DNA of 64,000 bases from Zonotrichia leucophrys gambelii (Eukaryota; Chordata; Aves; Passeriformes; Passerellidae). The notes under the pieces were generated by a model. It did no database searches. It saw only the letters and a list, made by a program, of their open reading frames with translations, and was not told the origin of the DNA. Positions within the stretch are counted from its first letter, which is position 1; every line of letters starts with the position of its first letter. The DNA lies in assembly GCF_028769735.1 (NCBI RefSeq), contig NC_088176.1:18695501-18759500 (forward strand). The letters are read 5' to 3'. The position numbers were made by a program, and so were the translations under genes. This document shows, piece by piece, positions 1 through 14,440 of this stretch.

Positions 1-221
1 TGAATGCAAGAGTGCATGAATTTTAAGAACAGTAAGAGGCCTTGTTTCCCCATTTCATTCAAGAAAAAAGAAAAAGAGGTGCTTAGATGCTACATTTCCA
101 AGAGAACTAGTTCCAACAGCTCCTAGAATAAAACCACTGGTCCCAAGAGTCTGTGCCACTGCTTTGTAGTCCCATGTGGCACGTTTAAGTTAGTTAGAAA
201 TGCAGCCTTTTCTCCACTCAC

Positions 222-362
222 TCTGTTGCTGTGGTCACTGACTTTGATGATGGGCTCATTCTTCCTGAGGTCCCAGACCACAGCCTTGCCGCTGGGGTGA
301 GCAGAGGACAGGATATGCTGCACCTGCCGATTCCAGGACACCACACTGATGTCTTCATGCGG
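222..362 (-). CDS. SEC31B: SEC31B exon 6 (last exon in the window)
   Basis: This 141-nt exon (47 codons) runs from acceptor TTGGCAG|CCGCATG to donor AACAGA|GTGAGT at 221-220. It encodes [20 protein letters not shown] and [20 protein letters not shown], then VSDHSNR. Positions 1-220 are the start of the next intron. The next family block (MHCSGLAWHP) would be further left, outside the window. Confidence 0.93.
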
Positions 363-3300
363 CTGCCAAGAGAGGAAAGGCCACACATCCATTATTCCCA
401 AGCTGAGGGAACACTCACAGGAGTCTGTCAATTGTTTAACTGAAGGATTAGGGACTTGATCATACATAGATTCCTCTCTTCAACTGCTGATCAATTAACT
501 GGAAATACCTGCAGCACTAGCCAGAAAGACTAGGGAAAGTCCTTTACTCAGAGTACAGTGGACACTAAAATTCTATAGGGGAATGTCATCTGGAAAAGTA
601 CCTCTGTATTTGATGAACAGGCACTGGATTCTACATTGGCCAAATATGTTATAAATCACTCCAGAGAGAACTGCAGCAAAGCACACATATATGTTTCTAC
701 CCCAACTTCTCCGATGGACTTAAATGGAAAGATGACCTTGTGCAACATTTCAGGAGTGCAGTGAGATGGAAAACAATGAAGTATTCATGACTAATTGCTG
801 TTATTGTAGCTACTGCAATGCAGGAGATAGGCAAGGAAACAAACAGGAGACTTACTGGAGGAAAAACCTGGACTGCTTTTACTGAAGTTGACTATGATTT
901 TTCTACTTTCAGGAGTTGATTGCCCTGAATAATATAATAAGCATCAGAAGATCAGAAACTTCTTCCTCTTCAAACTCAGGAAATATTATCTGGGAGCAAT
1001 AGCCAAGATGCATTTAATGGCTCACTGGCTCTGCTAGGGATATGACTTTCATGAGATATGAAAAGCCTCAGCTGAAGCCTGAAATAAATTCATTCCTCAG
1101 AGAAGGTCCAATAAACCTTCTTAATCCATCACACATGCCCCAGCTGGATCACAAGATAAACTGGTCAGTTACTTGATTCAAATCCACAAAGAGCTTACCC
1201 ATCCATGCAAAGTGCATCCTCCCAGAGCTTGCCAGTCTACCTCCCCTCCCTTTACAACACTTCTTCCACCCCCAAGAATGAAATCAATCAGTCTCTTCTG
1301 ATTCATCTCTCTCCTGACAGACTTCAAAGTCATTCCCCTTTCACAGACTGACTGACTAGGCTAGGATGTCTCCACACACATCTTTTTGTCTTGCCTACTG
1401 AGATACAAAACTGCACAAGTATTGCCAAGAGGAAAACTCATTTACCTGTGATTTAGTCCCCGGAGTCATAGGCACACTGAAATTATTCAAGTCCCAGATG
1501 AAAATTTCAGAATCATTGGCTCCAGAAGCCAAGAGATTATTCTGTAGAAAAAAAAAAAAAAATAAATGCTCAGTTGAGATTCCTGCTCACAGATTTCTTA
1601 AAAATAAATGGAAGCAAAAACCCCAAAATCTTCCATAGTGAGATGAGAGCTGTATTTCACAGCCACTGGCATGCATAAAGATACTAACTGGATTATAAAC
1701 CAAGCACATCTCGGGCCTCCATGCTATCCACTGCGGCATAGTACAGACACATTTAAAATTTGTCTGTTTTGTGCAGATGGCTGCTGTTAATCACAATGCA
1801 ATTCTGCCACAGGCCTTGAAGCCACCATCTCTGGCCAGCTGAGCCTTTGCTCATCAAGGACATTTCTTCTGAGAATATGCAAGTTTCTCACAACCGACTG
1901 CAGACAACTTTCCATTTGCCTTTGTGCTACACAACAAACATGTTCTGTTTACTCCTCATTTGTTGCAGTCCTTTCAAATGTGATCAGAGCCCCACTGAAT
2001 TAAACACCAACTGAACAAATAACAAAATAGAAGTTTTAATTTTGAAAGGATAATGGTTTGACGTGTAACAATATTACAAGACATGTTTTGATAGAGAGGT
2101 GTGTGATTTGAACAAGGTCACAGGAGAATTCATAGGCAAAGCTGTGAAAAGAACCCAAATCTGAGTATCAAACCAGTCTTGTATGACAACTACTGTGCCT
2201 CTTAAGTTAAAACTTGTCCCTTCACTTTATGAATCTATACACAAAGGAACACATTTTCTAACATGGAGATTAACTCTCCTTTGTTATCTTTATGTTACAC
2301 ACCTGGAAAGGGTTGAAGTCAAGGGCTCGAACAGGCCCTGAGTGCTTCTCTGCCTGCGCAATGACGGGGTCGCCCTTGGAGGCCAGGACGCGCTGCACGC
2401 TGTACATGGTCAGCACTCCGTTATCCCCCCCGCCAATGAGCACTCCGGAGGACTCTGCAGAACCATTGCCAAAGTTCCCCCAGATCAGCTTATGAAACCT
2501 AACAAAAGAAGAAAATGAAGCTGGCATAGGCCATGATGTTTGGTGGAAATCAAGACACCCTCTTCATTACCAAAACTCACATCCCTGTTTCAACCTAGCA
2601 AATATATCCATCAGTCTGCACTTGAAACAATCATCTCCCTTTTAAGAGGACTGTGGCTCTTGCATGCAACAAAAGAAATAAGCTTCCTTCCAAAGATTTT
2701 TCAGGGGAATTTAAAAAGAAAGAGCTTGTCTCTATATTTTCAGCTGTTTTGTTGTTTATTTAAAATTTTTAGGACCTCACATGAGATTTGGTGGGTGCAA
2801 TCCTCTAGCCTACACTTTACTGAAAATTGGTTAAGAGATCTATGTGCCTTCATTTCCAGAGCTGTTATCTGAAAAATATGCTTACACCCCTTAAAATCTG
2901 CTAGTTAGAAATCCAGGCTGTGTTTTACACTTGGGGCAGACACCGCCTACACTGATAAGCCTAAGAAATCATCTTTCTTTAAAGAGCTTCACTCTCTCTA
3001 TATCGTCTTCAGGGCAAATTGTTAGCCCCAGCAAATTCACACTTTACCTAATGTCTCTATTGACTCACTACCATACAAGTAATTTCAGATTTCTCTAATA
3101 GTCCACCTGCTTTACTTTTATACCCAATATGATCTCTATCAAAAAAAATGTTCCATTTTTGAAGACAGGTCAATTGATTCAAAAGATTATATGCTGTAAA
3201 CATTCTCCTGCTCTCCTTTCTCACACCAGAAAACCCTTTCATTTTCATTGATTGATACACCAGTATGAGCCTCTAGTACCTGTTTGAGGCAGGAAGTGCT

Positions 3301-5473
3301 CCTTTCTGCTTCATATCCAGGGAGGGATCCCTGAAGTCAGCTTCAAATATTTCCAAGGTGGCATTTGTGCTGAAGGATGCATCCAGTTGTTGGGCAGATG
3401 TTCCTAGTACAAGAAATACAAGAGCAATGTAAGTGGACATTTTTATCAAAAGCACAAGATACAAAAAGAGTAAGGCACTGAAAACCTATCCTTCATAGTC
3501 AACACAACCTTGCTGTTGTAACAGTTCAAAAGAGGACATGTCTGAACACCTCAGAAAAAAGAATCAACAATTATGACAAACTTTGAAAGAAATTAAAAGT
3601 TCTTCAGGAACTTGATCACCAAAGTTACTGTTACACAGATAACTTTCTTTCTTGGAGAGGTGCAACTCACACACTCTCCTCCAAGTAACTATGGCTTTTG
3701 ATATTAAGTTCTTTAAATTACAAAGGACTGACATAATGAAATCCAGCTACAGTTATGATCCCAAGTACTTCTGCATACTGTTCCTCAATCATGACATGTC
3801 TTAATCAGACCTTGTAAAGCTACTCTACAGACTAAGTTCTTCAAATGTAACCTACTAAACATGCCTCAACAACCCACAGACACCAGCAGTCACAAACTGG
3901 TGGGTTCCTTCTTTCTCCTTATTCTTATGGAATAAAAGCTGCAGGATGATTTAACATTGCCTAGTGGGACACTTCCAGGCAAACTGTCCCCCAGTTACCA
4001 CAGGGATGCTTACAGCATGGAAAGTGCCCAAAGGACTATTAAAAAGCAGTGCACTTTATGAAACCACACAGCTTCTGATCTAAAGCAAACTGAAGCCAAG
4101 ACCTTTGGTTCAATCAAAACCCTGGCCTTGTTGTCTGCAAACTTCCCCAACACAAATCCTTCCCAGAGGCTGCAGCTCTTCACAAACTGATCCACTGTGG
4201 GTCCCCTCCATGGGGTGGTCTTTCAGAACAGATTGTTCCAACCTCAGTCCCCCATGGGGTCATGAGTCCTGCCAGCAAACCTGTTCCAGTATGGACTTCT
4301 CTCTCCATGGGGCCACAGGCCCTACCAAGACCCTGCTCCAGCATGGGCTTTCCACAGGGCCACAGCATAATTTGGCATCCACCTGCTCCAGCATGGTGGA
4401 TTGTAGCTGGGTGTCTGTTCCACCACAGACCTCCATGGGCTGTGCAGGTGAGAGCCTGCCCCACTAAGGTCTTCACCAGGGGCTGCAGGGGAATCTCTGC
4501 TCTGGCACCTGACACACCTCCAGCCCATCTTTCTGCACGGACCTCAGTGACTGCAGCTTCTTGTTTCTCTCCCATATTCTCACTCCTCTCTTGTGCTTCA
4601 GTTCCACATGGCATTTTTTCTCCCTCTAGTTAACAATGTTACCCCAGAGGCACTCCCACTGCCAGGCTCACCCTGGGACAGCAGTGGGTTCATCTGGAAG
4701 GGGGCTGGCACCAGTGCCATCAGGCACTGCAGGAGCTCCTGGTGGCTTCTTACAGGAGCCACCCCAGCTACCAAAGCCTTACCATGCAAACCCAACAAAA
4801 CCACCAGAGCTGTCAGCTCCACAGACAAACTTGCCTGCTGCCAACTCAGTGAATAGGCTCACTTTCTGTTTCAGGAAATAAAATTACTATAAGAATAGTG
4901 ATTAATTAATAAAATCAAGAAAATAAAATTTAAGGTTTTGCAAAAGTACCAAAAATGGAATGTTAACCAAAACAGGCAACTTTACAGATAAGAGGTTTAC
5001 AGTATTTGATTGTCAAGCTACATGATTATGACTGAAGGCAGAGAAGTACAAGTGACCTTAAACAAACATTACTTGAATTAACTTTTTTCCCCTCAGGCAC
5101 AGGACGTGTAATGCAGAACATCAAGCAGTGTTGGAGTCTTAATTAGAAATAAAAAAAAAATCATGTATTCAACCTTTGAAAAATCACTCACATTTAAAAT
5201 GTCAAAGTTGGTCACAGAAGTAATTCTTTACCAGTAACTCTACACATAAAAGCTGTAATGTTTTTGGTATATTGGTTGTAAGTTTTCCAGGGACTATGAA
5301 GGTGGAAACTGTTGAAAGCTAAAACCCATACAACTCTACATAATTTTTTTCTGTTATTCATACTCTAATATTCACAAATTGTGAAGAACTTTACCTGTTG
5401 CTAGGTAAATAGGGTGGTTGTTTGCCGGACTCCATGCCTGCACAGCTGTTCGCTCAATTTCTTTTAGCTTCAT
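222..5473 (-). CDS. SEC31B: SEC31B, COPII outer-coat WD40 protein (5' part, runs off the left edge)
   Basis: SEC31 proteins pair with SEC13 to form the outer cage of COPII vesicles that leave the endoplasmic reticulum. Five coding exons join in phase: 5395-5473, 3280-3403, 2303-2498, 1446-1541 and 222-362 (636 nt, 212 codons). All lie on the minus strand with AG/GT borders. The product starts [16 protein letters not shown] and contains the family blocks [25 protein letters not shown] and [18 protein letters not shown], which belong to the N-terminal WD40 beta-propeller. Human SEC31B is about 1,180 residues, so roughly the first fifth is here; the rest of the propeller, the alpha-solenoid and the proline-rich region lie beyond position 1. 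I prefer SEC31B over the paralogue SEC31A because of the neighbours NDUFB8 and HIF1AN and because the block [13 protein letters not shown]...[15 protein letters not shown] reads closer to SEC31B. The start codon is in the second exon; the first exon is non-coding. Confidence 0.93.
1446..1541 (-). CDS. SEC31B: SEC31B exon 5
   Basis: This 96-nt exon (32 codons, phase 0 at both ends) runs from acceptor TTCTACAG|AATAAT to donor TCACAG|GTAAAT. It encodes [20 protein letters not shown] and then [12 protein letters not shown], a complete WD-type blade ending. Confidence 0.94.
2303..2498 (-). CDS. SEC31B: SEC31B exon 4
   Basis: This 196-nt exon runs from acceptor TTGTTAG|GTTTCAT to donor TTCCAG|GTGTGT. 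It encodes [20 protein letters not shown] through [19 protein letters not shown] and ends in phase 0. The His-Ser-Gly-Pro-Val-Arg-Ala stretch is a typical WD40 repeat start. Confidence 0.94.
3280..3403 (-). CDS. SEC31B: SEC31B exon 3
   Basis: This 124-nt exon runs from acceptor CTAG|GAACAT to donor CAG|GTACTAG. It completes the split glycine and encodes [20 protein letters not shown] and onward to ALPASN plus two bases of the next Arg codon. It forms part of the first WD40 blade. Confidence 0.93.
3404..5394 (-). other. SEC31B intron 2, holding an interspersed repeat
   Basis: This 1,991-bp intron separates coding exons 2 and 3. Its centre (about 4,190-4,860) is a GC-richer interspersed repeat listed separately. 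The flanks are unique AT-rich sequence, and I see nothing else in them. Confidence 0.8.
4190..4860 (+). repeat. Degenerate avian interspersed repeat, probably LTR/retroelement-derived
   Basis: The stretch shows an internal loose period of about 35-50 bp built on CTCCATGGGG ... CCTGCTCCAGCATGG ... GGGCTGCAGGGGAATCTC. It ends with the block CTACCAAAGCCTTACCATGC followed by AAACCCAACA. I recognise this pattern as a dispersed repeat common in bird genomes that often gives spurious predicted proteins. I cannot assign a formal family name; a long terminal repeat origin is a guess. Its composition differs sharply from the flanking intron. It accounts for all the overlapping open frames here on both strands, none of which I regard as genes. 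Confidence 0.65.
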
Positions 5474-5483
5474 TTTCCAAACT
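5395..5483 (-). CDS. SEC31B: SEC31B exon 2 (first coding exon; ATG at 5473-5471)
   Basis: The acceptor is CTTTCAG ending at 5484, leaving about 10 nt of 5' UTR before the ATG. A second AG two bases on (CAGAG) would make an acceptor at 5481 equally possible. The 79 coding nt encode [26 protein letters not shown] plus one base. The donor is CAG|GTAAAG at 5394. Confidence 0.93.
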
Positions 5484-8400
5484 CTGAAAGAAATTTCACA
5501 CAGAGTTTAGATCAGAGAGACACAGTTGATGTGAAAATATTCACATCAGAAACATGATGAGAACACCCTGCTCTCAAAAGAGTGAAGTTAATTGCTACTT
5601 CCTGAGGCAGTGAATACTGGAATAAACCAGGATACCTGAGAATTCATTAAACCTGCCCCAACCCCCCTCAAAATCCCACTGTCTGACCCCAGATTTTCTT
5701 TCATATATAAGTCTCTTTTTAATATGTCCCAATTACAGGAGAGTTTCAGAAAAAAAGAAGGGGGTCTAAATTAACATACTCAAGTCCCCACTGCAGGCTG
5801 GTTTAAATCAGCTGCAGAAATTAATTTAAACAAATGTATTTTGATCTAGCACTAGTTGCTCTCTCCAAACAAGCTAATGTCAGTATATACATAAGCAAAA
5901 AGGGAGCAGAAGGAATCTCAGGGCAGGCTAAATTCCAAGCAGAAAAGTGACGTGGCAACAGAAAACAAAGTGCAATGCTATCGTGTGCCAATTCAGTTAA
6001 TGTACTTTGTTCTTGCTCCTCCAAAAAGCAAAAGGAAAAAAAATCATTTGACTTTCTCTTTGAGCTAGCAAATGGCAGAAGGTGAGAAGAAGTAATCCAC
6101 AAGTAACTACTGGGTTTCAATCTCAGCACTGACAGCAACTCTCTATTTACTCAGGATAGATTGAGCGACACCTGTAAAACGGGAACCAAATCTCCCCATG
6201 TCTCTGGAGAGAGATTAGTTGGGCAACAATGTAGCAGGGTAATTGAAAATCAAACATCAACAGCAGGCAGGTAGGAGGCTGCAAAACTGAATATAAAGAC
6301 AACTGAATACAATACAAATAATTATTGTTCCGAGTAGGATCCCATTCTTACTAAGGAGAAAGCACCCTGCACTCCATTCCTGACCACAAACAGGCCTTCT
6401 AAGCATCACAAATGATGTGTGCACATTCACAGGCTAGTGGGGTCACTCTCATGAGCACTGCCCAAACTTTTCAAGCTCGGCTGCACTGCAGTCTTTTAAC
6501 TTCAGCTAAACAGAAGTGTATGCTTAGACGATATCATGCTGAATAAAGTAAAACTGTCAGCGGGCAGCACAGCAAAACCCTCTGCATCTTGTCAGTTTGC
6601 TGTGATTAACCTCTCCTGGTTACTTGACACTGTTTGTGTAAACCACAACCTGCATCACATGGCCCTCTGTTCACATGCAGGGCTTATGAGAAACTGTGGT
6701 CTCCCGGGGCCCACACAAGGGGGAAGTTTGGTCAGCATTACTTCTTGGGCTTGGACCTCCCAGCTAATAATTCTACACCTCTATTTAGAGTTTCTTCTGC
6801 CCCAGGAGTCAGAAGTTAAGGACATCCTCTCCCTCTCTCTCCCTCTCTCCCACATCTCAGGATATGCTGATTGACTAGAATCTATTTAATGCTTTTTAGC
6901 ATTAGTCTGCAGCAGTATCTCCCAAAGCTCACACTGCCAACTGCTATTTGCACATTAAGCTTATCCCAACTTAGTTGAGGCCCAAGAGAATCTGAACAGA
7001 ACTCTTGTACAATTTTAAAAAGTGCAACTATTTCTTCATGCTGCCTATGAATAGAGGTGGAAAGGTCATCTCCTCATTACCATAACAAATCTCTAAAGCT
7101 TACTTTCCAATCTTCCAGTACACACTTTGTGGGGTACTTGTACCACACTCTCTCTGTGGTGCATCTCTCAAGATGTTCCAGTACCTACTCATGACTCCCA
7201 CAATACTGCAGAAACCCTGCCCAGGTCTTCTCCCTTCACTGGCACAGGCCAGTGAAAATACCCGCAGTACTTAGGTGAATCTTCTAGAAACAGTCAATTG
7301 CACAGTGCTCTAGCTGACACCACCACTATGGGGGACAGGACAGCTGGTGTGCTCCTTACAAGTCCCTTTCTTGCCTCTTCCTCCTCCAGTTACAATCTAT
7401 CAGTTGTAGCAGCTGACTGTACACTCAGGCCTCACTGCTTCTCGGCTTTTGAGAAGGCAACTTCCCTGTGAACATTAATAGACAATGTTGGAGAGACCTC
7501 CTCCCTGTAGGAAATTAACTGGTAAGGAATCAGTGAAGAATATAACTATCACAAACTTAGCTGGGTAAATGGTACAAGCTCCACCTCCTTACCTCTGTGC
7601 TGGACCAACTGCACGGCTGAAATAATTTACATTTAATGTGCAAATAAAGATAAGCTGCAAAAATTGTGCAGAACACTATTGATCAATTGTTTGGCTTTTC
7701 TTGTCAATAGAGCGTTTTACATAATAAAGTCAATTACTGCATCATTAGTGTTCTCTTTTCACAAACTTAAGTCAGGACAGAATGTGAAGATAAAGTGTCT
7801 TGGTCATGGTAACCCACCCAAATGGAGGAAAGCAAACAACACTCCATTTAGAGTGGCTCAATGTCAACAAAACAACTGCATAAGTGCTGGATCATAGGTA
7901 CTGAAGAGGTTCACTGTATCCCTGCCCCTAAAGGCAAACCAGCAGAGGTTCCAACAGACTTGAGAAGGCCCCCAGAGGATGCATAAGAAGCTAAAAGATC
8001 ACAGTATCACACTGTCTCTTAGGAACGTCTGAGCAGTTCAGCTCCACTGCAGCTGAGGATCTGCAGAGATACAGCAGCACCCCCTCCTTAAGTCAGTGAG
8101 CTCTGAGTTTCAAAGGGGAAAAAAAAGCCTGATTAAGTGATCCTTCTATACACTATGCATATCTGTACCCAGGAGAGGACTCATGATTCTTAAAGAAGGA
8201 AAAACTTTAGCAAACTCTTCTGGCTGCCTGAGAAAAATTTGCAATTGCACTCTTCCACAGTAGAACTTTTAGGGAGAGGTTGCCACCTGCTGTCATCTCT
8301 CAAAATAACATCTAAGACTTCCAAGAAAGCTCATGCTTTTCTCAGGACTTCTAATTAATTAATCATGACAATTCCTCACCCTTCCTCTACAGACATCCAT

Positions 8401-9771
8401 CCGATTCCAGATCTAATATATTAATGAATCTCAGCCCCAAAGGGACAGAAGCAGCAATTCCTCACAGCTTTCCTCAGACATGGCTTCTTGCACAGACCTT
8501 AAAGGGTAACAAAGCAAAACCTGACAGGTCAGAGCACACCTCACCACTGAGAAATAGAGAGCATGCAGCTAAACAGTGAAAATTCCCAAATTACTTTAGA
8601 CCATGGAAACAGCGCTGTCAGAGGCAAAAATTTCTCACCTTTGCTAACCTGAAATACTTATGGCTTTACAGTACACTATAATAAGACCAAGGTTGTTATT
8701 GTATGTACTAATTGACCCTCAAAGCTGTCATAATAATTATCCCTGATAGCACCCTAGTGAGGCGTTCTCTCTCCTGCAGCACCCAAATACTGTCAATCAG
8801 AAATCCCCTCCCACTGACTTTCCCAGTCCTCCTCCTGCCACGGGACACCCAACCATTCCCCTCTGTTCCTACTGATATTGGACTTCCAGCACTGCACACA
8901 AAGGACCCGATAGGCTGATCTCCCCACACTTAGCTAAAAAGTGAAACTTGGGCAGAACAAGATTTGTCCCAGGTCACCCGGGTGACAAGTAGACACCCTA
9001 AGATCTGAAAAACATCCCCCCAGCCATGACACAATGGTTAAGACACAAACTGTCCCTAGAGTTTCCACATCCCAGCATTGATTTAAAATCTCTGTACTGC
9101 CCCTTCCCTTAGCACTGTCCTGACATGACACGCTCCTTCGGCAGCTCCCCACAGCCAGGCTGTTCTCGTACGTGCTTATTATAAACCCCGATTACAGAAG
9201 GCAGAGACACACTCAGCTAATCTCAGCTAATCACTGGTGTGTGCAAGGTGGGGTTGTTGCAGGGCAGGGCTCAGCACATTCCTCCATGACAGCTCCAATG
9301 GTATATAAAGAAAGTTCTTGTGCTCTGCGCAGTTTCAGAAGCTGTTGCCCATTGCACGGCGCTGCACACACGTCCCAGGTGTGCTTGTCTGCACAACAGC
9401 ATTACCCCGTGGGATGGTGAAAAAGAGCAGGGCTCTAGGAGGAAAGCATTGACCTCGGACACCGGGTGTCACACACAGGCTCCGGGCTACGCCAGAGGCC
9501 TCTCCGCGGCCCAGGTCACACAGCTGAGATCCCCGGCCGCTCCCCGCCCGCCGCCAGCCGGCCGGCGGAGGAGAAACGGGAGAGAGGAGCCGAGGCTCCC
9601 GAGACAAGGACGGGGCCCCGGGACCGGAGTTTCGACAGAGACGGGAGGACAGTACAGCCAGCCCTGGGCTCCGGGGACAGGGGCCCGACGGGGCAGGGCC
9701 AGCCCCGGCTCGGTGTCCGAGGGGCGCGGCCTGGCCGGGCCGGGCCGGGTCGGGGGGCGGGCGGCCCTTAC
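5484..9771 (-). other. SEC31B intron 1 (non-coding)
   Basis: This is the large first intron, about 4.3 kb, between the non-coding exon 1 in the CpG island and coding exon 2. It includes a pyrimidine-rich CT stretch at 6826-6851 and a 14-bp perfect palindrome at 8973-8986. I see no exon, RNA gene or clear mobile element in it. Confidence 0.65.
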
Positions 9772-9798
9772 CGGCTGGCTGCCCTTACCGGCTGGCTG
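9765..9798 (-). repeat. 17-bp tandem duplication carrying the SEC31B exon 1 splice donor
   Basis: CCCTTACCGGCTGGCTG occurs at 9765-9781 and again without a gap at 9782-9798. Read on the minus strand each copy holds GCCG|GTAAGGG, so the donor is present twice, 17 bp apart. Confidence 0.85.
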
Positions 9799-9990
9799 CC
9801 GTGCCTCCCGCGCCGCTCGCTCCCGTAGCCCGGCGCTCCGACGGTGGCCGCGGGGAGCCCAGAGCGCCGCCCGCCCCGCCCCGCCGCGCCTGCGCGGGGC
9901 CGGCCCCGGAACACGGCCCGGCCCGGCGCCCCGCAGCAGCAGCGGCCGGGCCCGACAGCCCCGGCTCCTTCCCCCTCGGTAGGGTACCTG
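9772..9990 (-). other. SEC31B: Predicted SEC31B non-coding exon 1 (5' UTR)
   Basis: On the minus strand the island carries two perfect copies of the donor CCG|GTAAGGG, giving exon ends at 9789 or 9772. Either would splice to the acceptor at 5484. The upstream end is approximate and set only by the limit of the CpG-rich block. Confidence 0.5.
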
Positions 9991-10020
9991 AGTCGGCTCC
10001 GTCCGTCGGTACCGGATGGT

Positions 10021-11835
10021 GCAGCCGGAGGCCAAGGAAACACTGCTGGAGCTGGGCTGCCATACCCCCTCAGCCTTAGCTATACATGTAACGCAGCTTG
10101 AGGGTGTGCAGAAAGGAATGTGTTTTTCTAAAAGTATTTTAATTGCCAGGAAACTATGCAGAAGGACCCAGGCCTTCTTCTCGTACATCTGTCCTGCTTT
10201 AAGAAAAAATTACCTACATTACAAACTCCATTTTTTAGGATTTCTGAGCCATATCTGCCCAACCCATTATGCCGTCCCCATGGATGAAAACCATAATGAA
10301 GCTACTGTTTAGAACAAATGGGACTGGAAGTCCCCAAAGCGGGCAGCAGCAAACAGTGCTGGAACGCTGCACAATGAGCTGGATGGGCCTAGCCCTGCCT
10401 CAATGCAAGTGCTACACTATCACATACACCAAAGCTCCTATTACTGCTCTGATCACCTTCATTTCACTTGAAACTCTTACAGATCTCATAACATTTTATA
10501 CAGTGCTGCATGGAAGTGCTGTGGAATGGTAATTCTCGACTCAAGTATCCCTAAGGAGTGTTTTGCCCTGCAAAACAGAATTCAGTTTTAAGGTCCCATA
10601 GCTCATAAAAAACACTTGAAATCCCTTCTGAGATAAAACATAACTGATTATAATTTAAAAGCAAGCATTTCTGTAATGAGAAAGTGACAGCTGACAAAAG
10701 CTATGAGGAATGTTGATTGTTCAGCACCTCCAAAGGAGTCATAAATATTCAGGTGCAATAGCATTCAATCCTATAATTTCCTTTAACATATATCCTTATA
10801 CAAACCCCCACACAAAAACCAAGCTAACAGTCTCTTTAGAATTTGGAGTTTAAAATCTGTACAGATGGAAAAACTGTGCATCACTGTCCTTATATACCTG
10901 CTTATCTTAAAGCACAAAACTACAAGTTGTGACAGGGTGCTGAGAGCAGAGCACAGTTTATAGGAAGCACCTAGAGGGGCCCAAGCCTTCAGCCTTCTGT
11001 GATCACCCACTCCTGCAACTAAACAGTGGGGTTAAGGCATAGCACAGCACAGTTGAGAGAAGATTCACTGTAGATTAGTACTAAAGGTACTGTCTCCTCC
11101 AGCAACAAGGGGAAAAAAACCCCTTACATTAGAGTGTAGCTGAAGAAATTTAGGAGCTTAATATAACTGTATGTATAACTTTCCCAAGCAAACTGTTGCT
11201 GAAGCTATAGGAGGTCCAAGACCAGTGGTTTGCAGTAAAACAGGCAGATGTCATGGGTCAGATGTAACTCCAAGCCAGGCGGATGAACTCAAGCCATAAA
11301 GGAACATTTATGGGCACCTGTGCACTTGTATCAAAGCAGATCTGGCCAGAGCTGAACTTGCTCATTAGCCTTTCCATACTGCTGCTGTCCACACAGCTCT
11401 GCTGTCAGCTTTAGCTACACACTGCAAGGCTCTGTGCCTCACAGGTGCTTCCTACTGGTTATGCAAACTTCACTTGAGAGGGCATCTAGACCTGGAAGAG
11501 ATCAAAGTCAACTCCCAGTAAGGGCAGACACAGTACACAACTCCCAAGGACTGGCACTCGCCAGTCTGTTTCTGCCTGTCATTTTACAGTATACAGTGAC
11601 TCTCCAACTCCCAGCAGCACCTGCATTAAATGCCTTGGTTACAGACAGTACTGCCTACATAAACAGGCACAGGTGAGGAATGTTTGTGCACAGGACACAT
11701 AAATGACCAGCAGTCCTAGGTCTGCACTCATAATTTTGCCCTATAGATGCTACAGCATTTAGAAAAATGGCAAAGGTCACTCCATTTGATTAGCTATAAT
11801 TCAGCCTTCTCAAACCAACAGAAGATAACCAGCAC
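10021..11835. other. Intergenic stretch between SEC31B and NDUFB8
   Basis: About 1.8 kb separates the SEC31B promoter from the NDUFB8 3' end. It is AT-rich with no coding exon that I can support. The open frames here are short and lack family resemblance. Confidence 0.7.
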
Positions 11836-11850
11836 AGCAGGTGTCATTGA

Positions 11851-11856
11851 TATATT
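11851..11856 (-). terminator. NDUFB8: Candidate NDUFB8 poly(A) signal (variant AATATA)
   Basis: The minus strand reads AATATA about 114 nt past the stop codon, followed by a G/T-rich stretch (CTGCTGTGCTGG...TCTGTTGGTTTG) that could act as a downstream element. No AATAAA lies between the stop and this point. The resulting 3' UTR of about 130 nt would be short, as expected for a small mitochondrial gene. Confidence 0.35.
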
Positions 11857-11969
11857 TCACTGCAGTTAGCAGCTGAGCATTGAAGAACAAGTGTTAACAT
11901 ATGCCAGTGAACACTAGACAAGATTTCTTCCCCAGCAGAACTGATGGCAACGTAGCACTTGAACAACTT

Positions 11970-14440
<2,471 letters not shown>

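Larger units (their letters stand above)
363..3279 (-). other. SEC31B introns between exons 3 and 6
   Basis: Three introns (3279-2499, 2302-1542 and 1445-363) separate coding exons 3-6. They are unique AT-rich sequence. The intron 4 acceptor has a pyrimidine tract seen as a poly-A run near 1548-1562 on the plus strand. I see no repeat family or embedded gene in them. Confidence 0.8.
9480..10020 (-). promoter_or_regulatory. SEC31B: SEC31B CpG-island promoter
   Basis: This is a dense CpG-rich block without a TATA box, placed upstream of the SEC31B coding exons. It contains GC boxes (CCGCCCCGCCCCGCC around 9868-9885) and, directly beside them, an NRF1-like decamer that reads GCGCAGGCGC on the minus strand (9895-9886). 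The GC content drops on both sides. Because the first coding exon has its own splice acceptor just before the ATG, a 5' exon must start here or nearby. The exact start site cannot be read from sequence. Confidence 0.75.

Noticed and set aside
4180..4614. Open frames on both strands (123-144 codons) in SEC31B intron 2
   Set aside because: They fall wholly inside a degenerate interspersed repeat and have no protein family resemblance.
222..5473. SEC31A as the identity of the left gene
   Set aside because: The N-terminal blocks fit SEC31B better, and the neighbours NDUFB8 and HIF1AN are those of SEC31B in human.
9320..9982. Open frame of 220 codons across the SEC31B CpG island, and long minus-strand frames opposite it
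   Set aside because: They exist because GC-rich DNA lacks stop codons. The translations are Arg/Pro/Gly/Ala-rich with no family match, and the minus strand here is better explained as promoter and 5' UTR.
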